A stretch of DNA of 64,000 bases from Podospora comata. Taxonomy: Eukaryota; Ascomycota; Sordariomycetes; Sordariales; Podosporaceae. A model generated the notes under the pieces. It made no database searches and was not told the DNA's origin. It saw nothing but the letters and a program-made list of their open reading frames with translations. The stretch lies in assembly GCA_017354895.1 (NCBI GenBank), contig CP071498.1:806001-870000 (forward strand), written 5' to 3'. The position numbers and the translations under genes are program-made. Of the stretch, positions 39,601 to 52,127 are shown in pieces. The stretch's first letter is position 1; each line of letters begins with the position of its first letter.

Positions 39601-40067
39601 ATAACAATCACTACCGCGGCAACAGCAATAACAACAACCAGTCTCAGGGGTATGGGAATGGGTATGGTAATGGGGGTGGATATGGTGGTGGGCAACAACA
39701 GTTCCCTCCTGTTCCTCCTCCGGGCTGGCAGCCGCCGGTCCCTCCTGGATTTCCCGGGTTTGGGCAGGGCGGTCCGCCGCCGGCGCCGCCGGGGTATGTG
39801 CCGCCTTATCAGCAGGGGTATCACCAACCGCCGCCGAACAGGTATGCCATGCCGCCGGTGCCGCCGCCGGGGGCTTATGGTGGTGGTGGTGGGTATGGGG
39901 GACAGGGTCAAGGGGGTTATCAGCAGGGTCGGCAGCATGATCAGTATCGGCCTCAGGGACAGCATGATATGTATCGGCCTCCTCAGGGAGGACAAGACAG
40001 GAGACGGGATGGGGGACGGGGTGGTGGCGGTGGTGGTTATAGGGATAATAGGGATTATCGGAGGTAA
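36650..40067 (+). CDS. RAT1: Nuclear 5'-3' exoribonuclease Rat1/Xrn2
   Basis: A predicted 1,059-residue enzyme from five exons: 36650-36959, 37011-37653, 37721-37785, 37848-39306 and 39365-40067. The introns are 51, 67, 62 and 58 nt and the frame closes exactly. It degrades 5'-monophosphate RNA in the nucleus, acts in rRNA processing and drives torpedo termination of RNA polymerase II. Diagnostic parts are the N-terminus [16 protein letters not shown], acidic metal-binding segments ([33 protein letters not shown] near residue 346), and the Rat1-type stretch [25 protein letters not shown] zinc knuckle ([14 protein letters not shown], near 270-283) is typical of fungal Rat1 and absent from cytoplasmic Xrn1. 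A basic KRRK cluster near 425 is a likely nuclear signal. After the conserved SVHYELP block the tail (about 870-1,059) is a Gly/Tyr/Pro/Gln-rich low-complexity region. The length matches fungal Rat1. Confidence 0.95.
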
Positions 40068-41674
40068 AGGGGGAAAGTGTTGTGTTATGAGCAGATGAGT
40101 GGGAGTTGGCAGTTGGCAGTTGGGGTTGTATAACTTGTGTGTGGGTAGGGTTATGATTTGTATCGTGGCGATTGTTTGGTCTGCTATACGGTTTGATCAC
40201 ATGCATGCAAACACATTGTGGGACATTTCATCATGGGTGATAATGGAGTTATGCTCTTGTAGTAGCTTGTGGATATAATTTGCACAACTATTGCATTACG
40301 ACGTCAGTGGAGATTTGATAATTTCTAGAGAATTATAACTAGCGGGTTTCATTAGTCTTGTTTGATTTGGTGTTTTGGGATACCGGCATATTTACTATTT
40401 CGGGGGGTTGGATGAAATAGGAAAGTAATTCATGCTGTACAGAATATTGTTTTTCTCGAGGCATCGATCGTCAGTCGAACAAAGGAATTGATGATCTGCG
40501 CGGAGGCTTGGGATAGAGAAATCGAAGCCCCTCACTTGCCGTGTGGTGAGAATAAAGAAAATGGGCATGGGCATGGGATGGGTGCTGGATGGGCAATGTA
40601 ACATTTTTGATGTTGGGGTGGTGGTGGTCACAGTGGGAACGGTGAGCGGACAAGCGCGGGAAGAAGGACGGCAGAGAGGAGTGTCCGGGGCGGTGAGCAT
40701 GGGGCTAGAGATGATGGAACAGCACGCAAACAACCTGGCAAACCCACCACCCTCATGCTGCCTGCCCCGGCATTGTTCAAAGGTGCGAAGCTGGCGATCT
40801 AGTTCGTGGGAAAGGAGAGAAGAGAGACTCGAAATCGGTGGACAGGCCCCCTAGGCAGTTGAACATTGTTGCTGATTTTTGTTAGGGGTCCCCGCTTACC
40901 TAGGTACGGTAGGTCCCTCCCCGCCCGCATCGGCCACCTACTCTCCTAACCCTCCCCCATACACTACCTACTATTATCTCCTCCACTCCATCCCGTGCTC
41001 CAAGCGTGCCGCAATCCGGCGTGTGTCCCATACTGCGTTTCCGGCCGACTACCCACCCACCCCCCAAGTTTAGGTTCGTTCGTGTGTGCCTGTCCTTTCA
41101 AGTCGGTGGGTGTGTGTGTGTGTGTGCCTGGCCTGGTTGTTGCTTTTGCATTAGCTAGCATTACGGGTGGTTTTTCTTATTACTTATTTTTTTCTTCCTT
41201 TGCATTGGCCCTCTTTTAGTGACGAGAAAAAGCAAAGCAAAAGGCATAGCTACTATCAGACACAGACCGAGACGCTGACGACAAAGGACCAGAGAAAAGA
41301 GAGAAAGGAGGTACGGATATACCGCCGTCTTGCTTGCATCTTTAGCTGCCCGCCGCATGATCGGTGCGACGACGACGACGACTACCGACACCACCAACAC
41401 CTACCACCACCACCACCCGTGAAAGCTTCCAATTTGACTGCAACGATTGGAAAACACGGCGCGGTTCGGATTGTGGAAGGGAGGAGAAGGATAATTATAT
41501 CTTTTGGACTTGATTTCACGGCATCCATCCTCAACCAAAGCCTCGGCGAGAGCTCTCAACCAGCAGCAGCAGCTTCGCGAACCCCCAACGCAAACAAAAA
41601 ACAGCTTGCAAAGAGGAGGACCTCCCCCTAATCATGAGAAGAAGGCGGAACGGACCTACTAGAATCGACGCACA
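40068..41674. other. Intergenic region RAT1 to IRA
   Basis: About 1.6 kb between two plus-strand genes. The left part should be the RAT1 3' end. The right part (about 40860-41674) should be the promoter and leader of the RasGAP gene. It includes a CCTAGGTA-type motif near 40898, a GT run near 41110-41126 and CT-rich tracts near 41170-41220. I see no gene. Confidence 0.55.
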
Positions 41675-44600
41675 ATGAATGGTGACGCCCTGGTGGGCAG
41701 CCTGGTGGAGAGGCTGAGCTCAAGGGTAAGGTGTTTTTGATGGACATGATGAAGAAAGAGTGCTTTGCTTTTTTTTTTTTTCCTCGGGAGAGATTCTGGA
41801 AGCTAATTGCTTTTCTCGGACGACACACAGCTCCCCCACCGTACCGGCTCGCCTACCTCTGATTTCGCTCAAGACGAAGTTGTCTTGAAGACGCGCTCGA
41901 CACTCGTCAACCTCAGCGCCCTCGGGTCCATCGCGCTCGTTCTCGACGCCCTCCTGACCGTGCTCAAGGAGCAGGCCCAGCCCTTTCGAGCTCTTCTATC
42001 CCACCCGCCGCATATAATACTTTCCGAGCTCTACATCCTCGAGCTCATCGCCGACTGCTGCGCCAGCCACTGGTACGGCTCCCAGAATGGCCCGATTACC
42101 AGCAGCAGCGATGGATCAAGGTCGGGGACATCCTCCCCTACCTTGGCCGGCGAGGGCCCCTTGTCCCCTGCTCAGAGAGCCACCTTTTACCCGCCCGAGT
42201 CTCTGAGCGAGAGCCTTCTAGCTCGCGTGTTTGAGGCGATCAAGGTGCTTTTTGAGCCCATACCCGAGAATTATATCCTCCCAGCCAAGACCATCCTCGA
42301 CGACACCTCGGCCAAGCATATCACTTTGCCCACCCCCGAAGAACCAACTCGAACACCACTCTCCACCCCATCGAGCGAACCCCCCGAGACGAGCCGGTTG
42401 CTGGGGGCTCAAGCAGCCGCGATAGAAGCCCACATCAAGCTCATCGTGGAATATGTCACGGCCTCGAGCTGGCCCAAAGCATTTGAATACTTCCGCAACG
42501 TCATCTACGCCGTCCGAGCCAATGCGCCACCCCAGGGCACACCCATCCCCAACGCCGCCGCCGCCGAAGAGGAACGCTCTGCTTTGATTATGCTCAGGCT
42601 TGTTTCGTTCTTTTGGGTCGACGCCCAGAAGCTGAGTCTTGTTATTCAAGAGTTTTGTTCCAGCTTTTTGCACTTTAGAAAGTCGTTTCAGAACACGGTC
42701 GCGGTGGTGACGCCGCTGTTGATTACAAGGTGGTTGGACAGGTACCCGGAGGAGTTTATTGCTATCCATTCGATACAGAAGCGGAGGGAGAACGCGCCGG
42801 ATACGCTGTTTGACATGACGCAGACGGTGGTGGATAACGGGCGGAGGAGGGCGGTGCTGTATCCGATGCAGATGACGTTGCTGTTTTTGCTGCCGGACGT
42901 GTTTGAGGTGGCGAGCAACATGCGCGAGGCCAAGTCAGGGGGTATGGCAAAGAAGGTGCAATTTTTGGAGGGGTTGAGGAAGGCGTTACGGAATCGGAAT
43001 GAGCAGGCTGCTTATTGTTTGGTGCTGTTGCTGCGAGCGGCGAGGCATTTTGACGCGGAGAGCGACAGTGCCTTGGTTTCGTACGCGATGGATGTGCAGG
43101 ATGAGGTGAGGGATGCGGTTTTTAGACGGTTTCCTCCGGGGAGCGGTGAGGGAGGGGGGATGTTTGAGCAGGATGTCATGACGGCGGCGTTTGTCTCGTT
43201 GAGTCACTTGAACTTTGAGAGCTGTGTCGACTCGTTGGCTTTGACGTGTCTGGCGCCGAGTGCGCCGCACAGCTTCAAGATTACGGTTATACAGGCTTGT
43301 GCGTACTTTGCGAGGCTGGAGGAGAGGGGGAGGTACCAGCCGCTGTTCTCGGCGGCGAGCGCGTTTATTCAGGGGCAGCTGCATACCATGAGTGAGCTGC
43401 TGCATGAGGGGTATATCGAGGATCAGGTTGGGCAGAGGAAAGTGTTGGAGAGTGGGGGGATGGTAAGCATGGTGAGCAATGTGTTGAACTTTCTGGATGC
43501 GAGCCCGATGACGCTTTTTGAGGGGCCGCCGACCGAGAAGAGCGAGAGGGATCATTTTTATGAGGAGAATTTGGAGGCGTTGATTAGCTGTGTTATTGCG
43601 AGCGATGAGGGGATCAGGAGGTTGGCGACGGGGGTGGCGAGACGGTTGTTTGGGGATGAGAAGTTTATGATGACTGTGAGGGCGAGTAAGGGGATTAGTT
43701 CGATGGGGTTCAAGACGAACTTTTGGAGGTTGACGTGAGTTTTCCTGATGTGACCGAGGGAGGGAGTGGGAGGATGGATGGAAAATGCTGACAGGGTTAT
43801 AGGTCGCTCATATTGATCTTGCTATGTGATAGGGCGAGGTGGCCGAGCACGGCGGATGGGCTGAGGGCTGTTCAGGGGTATTTGGAGTCGAGGCTGCATT
43901 TGTTGACTTCGATTCCGGAGTTGGGCAAGATCTCCGAGGATGTTCCTGAGAGGACGGCTGCTTCGACAAAGTTGGAGACGTTGTTTTTGCTGTCGCTTTG
44001 CTCGGCAGATATCGAAATCTGCCAGATCGTGACGTCGTGTATAGGAACGTTTCTCGAGGAGTGCAGGCTTATCGACACGACTCCTGCGACGGCCAAATCA
44101 TCACTTACGCTTTTGCGCAACGGAGAGGTGTTTGGTGAGATTTCGTCGAGGGATTTCAGGTTCACTGGGCTGGTTGCGTTCCAAAAGAGAATTAGGTCCC
44201 TCCTGAGGCGTATGCAATACCCCAGTGCCGGTATTCTGGATGCCTGGGAGCTGGTCTTTGAAAGATGGCTTCATTCGTCCAAGGATCTGTCTTTAATGGC
44301 AGTCGAGGGCGGGCAAGAGAGAATGGTTGCCGAGTGGCGAAATTACTCGGGCTTCTTGGCCTCGCTGGGTGGTATTTGCACGGCCGAGCAGGCCATCAAT
44401 CACGAAGAGCCTTCCATCAGTGGGCTACGATGGATCGACAGGTTGTCTTCTGTGAATCATGAGGAGCCGCTGTTGAGTCAGTACCTGAAGTTGAGCGTTC
44501 AGCTTCTGGCATGCGCCAACGTCAGAATTCGTGAGACCATCAGGGAAGTCTTGTCAACCGAGGTCCCGCCTTCGCTGTATCAGCCCCTTTTCAAGGCATT

Positions 44601-47600
44601 GGAGACGCAGCTTGATGTCCTCTTCACTGGGGCCATGGAGCCCAGTGTCAAGGGGCAAGACAACGACATTATCTTTGCAGAGCAGTCCTCTTCTCTGCTG
44701 AAGGCACTGGTGGAAAGGCTTGATACACCAACCGACCTCGGCGCGGCATCCTCTCTGCATCTCGGTGCTCTTTCCCTCAACTTTGCCAAGTTTCTGGACG
44801 GCGTCCCTGACACTCCTTCCTGTTTGCGGGTGAAGATCAAGATCTGTCAGCTCTGCGAAGCTGTCACAAAACGAAAAGAGCATCTTAATCTGCGTGATGA
44901 TGTCCGCAACCGCAATCAGCTGCTCGAGTATATCTTTAGCTGGATCGCCCGGCCACGCTCACCACGTGGTGACAACACCGGCTACGGCAGCAACAGCAGT
45001 CGTGAGAACGAGATGGTGCGTGTCCAGCGGGACCTCGACAGGGCCTGCCTCAGAGCTTTGGCTGAACTCACTTACCGTCTTCCTCTTCAACCAGGCGATG
45101 GTCAGACAGATGCTGGCACGAGTGAGCTCAAGTCACAGATGTTCCACCAGTACTTCAACCGCTTCCTCTCGCTGCTCAACATGGACTCGGCCAGCTCGGT
45201 CGAGTTTGGCAGCACTCACCGCGGTCATCAGTTCACCAAAGATGCTGATGTAGCCACGCCTGCTGATCTTGCTATTTCAATCTTGTCGAACCTTCTCAGT
45301 GCCAACATCGATGTGGGATTGAAGCATTCGCTGAGCATAGGGTACCACGAGAATGTGGAGATCAGGACGGCGTTCCTCAAGGTGCTTCATAATATCCTGG
45401 TGCAGGGTACCGAGTTCAACAACCTCAGCGATGCGGCTGTGAGCGAAAAGTACGATGAGCTGATTGAGCTGTTGATCAACGACACCAGCTTGGCTACGGC
45501 GATGAGCGCCGTCTGCCCAAGTCACGACATGGACGAGCTAACCATTTCGTTATTGAACATCTTTGAGACGAGGGGGCTCACCTTTGTGTTACTCGAGGCT
45601 CTCATAAAACAAGAGGTCGACGACACGGAGAGCGAGCCTGAATTGCTCCGGAGAACGTCGGTGGCAAGCAAGATGCTGTCCATCTACGCCAAGTGGAAGG
45701 GCGTTGGGTATCTCAAGGGCACGCTGCAGAATGTGGTCGAACGGTTGATGCTGACGTCCAGGGACCTGAACCTGGAGCTTGACCCGACGAGGGTGACAAG
45801 TCCGGAGGAGCTGCAGACAAACGCGGAGCACCTGCAGATTGTGGCCAAGGTGTTTATCGACAACATCTGCGCTTCGACGGACAGCATGCCGGCGACGTTT
45901 CGAAAGATTTGCAACATCATCTCGACGACGGTGGTGCAAAAGTTTCCGGACTCAAAGTACACGGCCGTAGGGGCGTTTATCTTTTTGAGGTTCTTTTGCC
46001 CGGCCATTGTGGCGCCCGAGGTTGAGGGGTTGGTGTCGACGCCGCCGTCGAAGGAGATGAGGAGGGGGTTGTTGCTGATCGCGAAGGTGGTGCAGAACTT
46101 GGCGAACAATGTGCTCTTTGGGGTCAAGGAGCCGTACATGTTTCCGCTTATTGAGTTTTTGACGAATAATATCTATCGGGTGACGACGTTTCTGAGGGAG
46201 ATTTCGGTGGGTTTTTTTTTCTTTTTTTTTTGGACATGAGAGATGAGGAAGAGGTTTTTGCTGACAAGATGATATCAGGCTCCTATGAGTAATTTCGAGA
46301 ATCCACCCAGTGGCGAGTCGTTCGACTTTGGTAGCTGTGTTGGACTGCACAGGTTTCTCTATGAGCATTGGGACCAGGTTCGGTTGAGGCTCAAGGCGCA
46401 GGAAAGACGAGAGCTGGTGAGGTCGCCTTCGGGAACGACACGCGCTCGGTCACCTGTTTTGGAGCCGCTGAGGAATTTAATTATGAATCACTTGGGCCCG
46501 ACGCCGCTGGCGGTTACTTGGAACAGGCCACAGATCTCGGCAAACAGCCCACCGGCGTATTCCAGGTTCCAGGACTTCATGCTTCGCAATGCTTTCCGTA
46601 GCACGGAGTCTTTCCTTACCGCGAGAGCAGTCTATGATGGTGGTGAGAGCAAGGACGGGCTGTCTATCATTTGCATTATTCTCAGGAACATTGATGCCGA
46701 GTCTATTGATTACGACACGCTGATCTACTGCTACCTCAAGATTGCCAGCAGGCTGTGGCATCGTCCGTTTGGCCTGCTGATCGATGCCACCTGCTACAAT
46801 GGGCAGACGGAACCGAGGGACGAGCTGTTCCAAAAGCTCGAACAGCTGACGCCGACCGAGCTGTCAAAGCAGCTGGCACGGATCTACATTTACAACATGA
46901 ACAGCGCCTGCAAGAAGTGCTTCCGCCGCGTTCTCAGGATATCAACCCGGAACGAAGCCAGCGTCTTCAGCCCCAACAACGTCGAGTACCACCTCATTGG
47001 CAGCTTGCAGGACCTGCAGACGCACTTCCACCTCAGCCAGCTGCACCTCCCCAAGGAGACCATCAGTGTGGTGACTGACACGCGATACGTCTTTCAGCCC
47101 ATCACTAGGCTGTCCAAGTCCAAGGGCAAGATTGACGTGGTCATCAAGGTGGGCAGCCAGTTTGTTCAGGTGACCACCACCAAAAAGCAAGACGTCCCCG
47201 GGTTCCGCCTCAACACGACTGTTAATGACATTTTCCGGTTGGGCGACGTGGACGAGGCGCCGACTTCGATCCAGACGGAGGACGACTCTGCTTTTGGGCT
47301 GCGGGCGGACAACGGCAAGATTGTCATGTACTTTACCAGTCCCAAAAAGGCGGATGTGCTGCAGGCGATCAGGGCTGCCAAGGCCAAATATGGGAAAGAT
47401 ACGAGAGCTCTCAAGTCGTTTGATCGGTTGATTCGACCGCAGGATGTGCCTGGGACGTTGCTCAACCTGGCGTTAACGAACCTGTCGAGCGGGGATCCGA
47501 GGCTGAGGCTGGCGTCGTATAACCTTCTGAGTGCGCTGTGCAAGGCTTTCAAGTTTAGCGCCGCGTCGATGCTGATGAGCGGGAAGGACATCTCCATCCC

Positions 47601-49828
47601 GCCTGACCCGTCGAGGTTTATTGTCGGCATCAGCAAGAAGCTCGCCCAGGCGGAGCCGCAGCTGACGTCGGATTTTCTGAATGAGTTCTTTGTCGGGTGG
47701 GACAGCTTTTCGGATGAGCAGAAGCCTCTTAGTTTGGAGTACATGGCTCCCTGGATTCCTAGCCTGCGGACGTCGCTCTTAGCGAGTGAAAGTGAGAGTG
47801 ATAAGGGGAGGGAGAAGATTGCGGCGCTGTTCCGGAAGCTGATTGATATTACGCTTAATGATCCGACGCTGATGAATACACTGGGGCATTCGGTGTGGCC
47901 GGTTATCCAAAGGGATGAGGTGCTGCTGGACATTTTGCTTGATGAGATCATCAAGACGGCGCTGAGCATTGGGTTCATGGATGAGCAGACGGAGGTATTG
48001 GCTTCGGTGGCGAGTCAGATTGGGACGATCACCCTCAGGGCGAGGTTCATCTCGCGGTTGAGGAAGGCGTTGAATCGGACTTCGCTCAGGCCGACGAGGT
48101 CGTTGCCGGATAATGCGGTTTGGAACGAGATTTGCGTCTTGCTTCAGTTTTGCAAGGCGTTGGCGTTTGACAGCGGGGTGCAGGCGCAGATGTACCTGGC
48201 CGAGATTTTTCACATTGTGACGATGCTGGCCAATACTGGCATGTCGGATGTGAGGGTGACGGTGCATCAGCTGTTGACCAACACGCTGCATTCGGCGTGC
48301 ACGCACTTTGAGCTGGACGAGGCGAGGCAGGGGAAGATGAGGGCGACGTTGGAGATGTTGTCGGACAGCAAGAGCGAGATCTTTGTGAATTCGGTCATGT
48401 CGTTGAGGGATGGGGCGTCGATCTCGACTAATCAGGAGGCGGGGAGCACGCTGGGCGCGACGGAGAGCCTGGCGGCGATATTGTTTGAGACTTGCTCGGT
48501 TGCGGCGCCGTCGGTGGATTTGGCGAATGCGTGGAGGTCGAGGTGGATGAGTTTGGTTGCTAGCACGGCTTTTCAGAACAACCCGGCTATTCAGCCACGC
48601 GCTTTTACCGTCATGGGCTGTCTTGCGAGGGAAGAGGTTGATGATGATTTGCTTTATCAAGTCCTCGTCGCGCTGAGGAACAGCGTGGGCAGGTTTGGTG
48701 ACGACACGAGCAGCGACATGCTCGTTGCCATTGTCACCTCCCTCTCCAAAATGATGGCCAAGCTCCCCTCTGCGTCACGATATGGTCTGCAGCTCTTCTG
48801 GCTGGCCATGTCCCTCTTGCGACTCGTCCCACCAAACCTGTTCAATTGCACCGCCATGTTCCTCGAGTCGGTCCTCACCAACATCAGCACTTCGGGTGAC
48901 ATGCGAGGAGAGAAGATGGTGCCCTATCTCCTCCAGGGTAGGGTCCAACTGGAAGAAGCGGCCCTCCACCTCGACGAGGCGTACGGCATTCACTTCAACG
49001 CGGAAAACTTTCACTTTGCAGCCTGTGCCTGTCTTGTTCGGGGCCTCACAGACGCATTCACGAGGACAACAGCATTGAGAGTGCTGTCCACCTTTCTAGA
49101 AATGACAACCTGGAACGACCCGGCCCCACCACGAGGTAATCCTTTGTCCTCGTCCTTTTCAACCGACCGATCCATCCGCGACCTGGCCGGGTCCCCTTAC
49201 ATGGCCCTCATGCTCGCCCGAACGGTATCGATTGATGAATTACGAGAAAATCTCTGGTCGGTAGGCATCAACCCATCTGGTCTGTCGGATTTGGTATCCC
49301 TCCGCTCAGCCCAGGACCTTGTCCTCCTCAAGGATAAAGACTTGCTTCTCAACACGGCCATCGAGCTGGTCGATTTTCAGTATCTGGACGATGCGGTGCA
49401 GTACCGGAGTCTGCAGTGGCTGAACGAGGTTACGAGGGAGAGGCCGGGGGTGATGGGGCATTTGTTTGGACATGTGGGGTGGTTGCTGGATGATATTTTT
49501 AAGCACTGCCAGAGTTCGACGACGTTGGAGGCGGCGCATGTGCTGCTGCAGACGGGGTTGAGGTTTAGCACGCAGGAGCAGAGGCCGGATTTGGGGGAGA
49601 CGTTGGAGGGGATGGGGTTTGGGGGGTTGTGGAGGAGCTGCGGGAGTAGTTTTGGGGGTGGGGGAGGGGTTGGGTTTGGAGGGGGGGGGATGGGAGGGGG
49701 GATGATGGGGGAGGGGGGGGAGAGGAGGTGTTTTGGGTTGACGGAGAGGTTGATTGAGGTGAGTTTTTGCCGCTGATTTGTCTGAGAGGAAAGTGAAGCT
49801 AACAAAGGGATAGTTGATCATTATCTAA
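41675..49828 (+). CDS. IRA1: Ras GTPase-activating protein, Ira/neurofibromin type
   Basis: A predicted protein of about 2,617 residues from five exons: 41675-41725, 41831-43734, 43803-46206, 46279-49758 and a 15-nt last exon 49814-49828; introns are 105, 68, 72 and 55 nt. It switches off Ras by speeding GTP hydrolysis and so restrains cAMP/PKA signalling in Ira-type systems. The GAP domain spans about residues 1,170-1,453. The arginine finger lies in IFETRGL (about 1,240) and the structural motif in FLRFFCPAIVAPE (about 1,380). A Sec14-like lipid-binding segment follows near 1,580-1,680 (LLIDATCYNG, IYIYNMNSACKKCF), then a PH-like part, the order seen in neurofibromin and Ira1/2. The rest is long helical-repeat sequence. 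The first exon (17 codons) and the last are short and less certain; the acceptor at 43802 was chosen because it alone gives the family-like TSLILLCDRARWPS. Near the C-terminus is a Gly/Met-rich insert encoded by G runs. Confidence 0.92.
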
Positions 49829-50040
49829 TGGACCGGCTCATGATTTGTTGGGGGGGGCAATATTGGTGCGGGTAGGTGTTGCGGTTAGGGGAGGGTTTGG
49901 GTTGAGGGGTGTTGCATTTAATGAGGTTTCGTGGAGATACATACAGTTGTTTGTGTGTGCTTTTTTGTCAAATCTTTTGAAGAGGCTTGGTTTGGATCTG
50001 TGTGTGTTGGTGTTGGTGTAAGTGGAGTGGTTGCACAGTG

Positions 50041-50122
<82 letters not shown>
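50041..50122. repeat. TTG microsatellite with GATG interruptions
   Basis: About 80 nt of TTG repeats interrupted four times by GATG-containing units. It lies about 210 bp after the IRA stop codon and may be transcribed in its 3' untranslated end. Confidence 0.9.
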
Positions 50123-51980
50123 CATTGGCGATTTTTGGGAAAGCATATGGTGATTTTTTCTTTTTTTCTGTACATGCATTGTTTTTGGACGAGGGGGATA
50201 AGGGGGTTGGTTGGTTGGTTGATTGAAATGAGCGATACAAGAGATATGGAAGAAGAGGGGGTGGAAAAGGAGGGTTTAAACGAGATACCTTGCCTATAAT
50301 GAGAATAAAATGTTGAAGGCTCCAAGTGTGGTATCATGTTTACAACTAACTACGGGGGAAGTTGCTGCTTTGGAAACATCATTGGCATGAATCGGTTAGC
50401 TTTGCTGTGGATAGGTATCATGCCCCCATTACCGAGCTGTTTGTTTTGTTTACATCCACATCTGTTCCCCTTGTCTTTGGAGCCCATTGTTTCCTCCGTA
50501 TAGAACAAACCTCGGGGTTTATTACCGGTATGATCACCGGAAAGAAACATCCATACAAACATTACCAGGTAGTTTACTTCACTGCCCTTTTCTCGCGATA
50601 GTATCATCAACACCCCGCTACCGACCTACCAAACGTGTGATCACCTCTCGTTTTACTCTCATTTTCGTTTCCAACTCGGCCTCTCCCCTCCGACCCATCG
50701 ACCTGGGGGTGGGCGTGTCCGCAAAAGGTGTCAACCAATATGATCAGCCGTATTTTGAGGTCAGCAGAAATCCGACCCACCCAACCCGGGGAGCCGACGG
50801 GTCGGGTCCGCCTGCGGCACCGATGGGTAAGGGTTTGTTGTTGTTTTTGGGTCAGACGGTCTGTCAACTCAGATACCTACCTATTGAGCCCAGCGGTGGT
50901 AAGAGATTGGCTGCGAGAAGAGAAAAAAAAAATAAGCGTGCTGCGCCCCTGGGTGTCTGAGGTGATGATTGACGATCTAGATATGCAATGGGATTGTTGT
51001 ACGGGCATACGGCACACCCGTGTGGCATGTTGGGTAGCTAGGTGGGTTGCTTGCAGCGGCGCAGCTGGGGGGGGGGAGAGGTAGTGTATACTTTTGGTTT
51101 TGGCAGGTACAACGTAGTATTTTCAAGCCTGGCTGCTGCCATGTTACACGAGTTTGGGATGTCAACAAACCCCCCTTTGAAAATTCTGCTGTTGAGATGC
51201 GGTGTTTGGATGGCATGGCATGGCCGGTTACGAATACGTTGGATAAGCAGGAAGGGACTGTCGTCAAAAGTGGATGCGATCTTTCAAGTCGGGATCGGTC
51301 GGTCTACTGATCCGGCATGGTCTACCCAAGTGCGCCTGGATGAAAATACACTAGATCCCGGAACACGACTGGCCCTCAATACAGGATACGGGACACCAAG
51401 AAAGTCCAGATTCCAAAATGTCTGAATTTGTCGGTCCTATTATTTCGTATAGCCGGGGAAAAAAAGCGCGGCCAGACGCGGCCGGAGATGCGGAGGTTTT
51501 CGGGTTCAAGGAATCAAACAGACCTATTTTCGTATCTCTGGGGAGGTGTTGTTGCTGAGTGTGCTCGACCAAACATGATTCCAAAGTGCAAAATCCCACG
51601 CTATGTGATCCGGAGGCTCAAAATCATTCCATTGCCCACACAGGAATAAGTAATTACCAATCACACAAACAACCATGCTTATGTCGTCGTCGATACCGGG
51701 TTTCCGGCGGCCATCCCCCCGGAGCAAAGGCCGAGCACCGAACAACAGAAAATGAAAAAAACCGTCCAACAAAACCACTTCGGCGTCTCCCGAAGGTCAA
51801 AACCCGCATTCCATGTCCCATTACGGAAAGGCGCAGGCACAGACACCCTTTTTTAGCAAGCGCCGTCATGTCTTGCATTAGCTCCCCCCAACTCCCATGT
51901 GGTGCAACCCTCCCACTTGCTGTCTGGAAAATCTAGAAGCCACCCACCCTTGCCACAAGATAATCGAGACACCAAAGTAG

Positions 51981-52127
51981 GTTAACATGCCTTGAAGGAT
52001 AGTCCATATGCCTTTAAAGATAGTCCATAGGTCTTTAAAGACAGTTAATAGCCCTTGAAAGATAGTTTAAAGGCCTTTGAAGATAGTTAACAGGCCTTGA
52101 AAGATCGTTCAAAGGCCTATTAACTTG
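51981..52127. repeat. 21-bp tandem repeat, about seven copies
   Basis: Seven consecutive 21-bp units with no spacing. The approximate consensus is GTTAACAGGCCTTTGAAAGATA-like: each unit starts GTT or GTC, has GCCTT in the middle, and ends AAAGATA. Copies differ at several bases, and the seventh is the most diverged. All three plus-strand frames meet stops, so it is not a coding repeat. Several units carry an internal near-palindrome (AAAGGCCTTT). Confidence 0.9.

Noticed and set aside
39429-40206. Several frames of about 190-217 codons on both strands
   Set aside because: They arise from the Gly-rich GGN repeats of the RAT1 tail, which suppress stops in other frames.
43795-43840. Alternative acceptors for IRA intron 2 (at 43794 and near 43832)
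   Set aside because: The first leads to an early stop; the second drops the conserved-looking LILLCD segment. The acceptor at 43802 keeps frame and family-like sequence.
47166-48660. Two long minus-strand frames (270 and 293 codons)
   Set aside because: Antisense shadows of IRA exon 4; composition is unlike a protein and no domain is seen.
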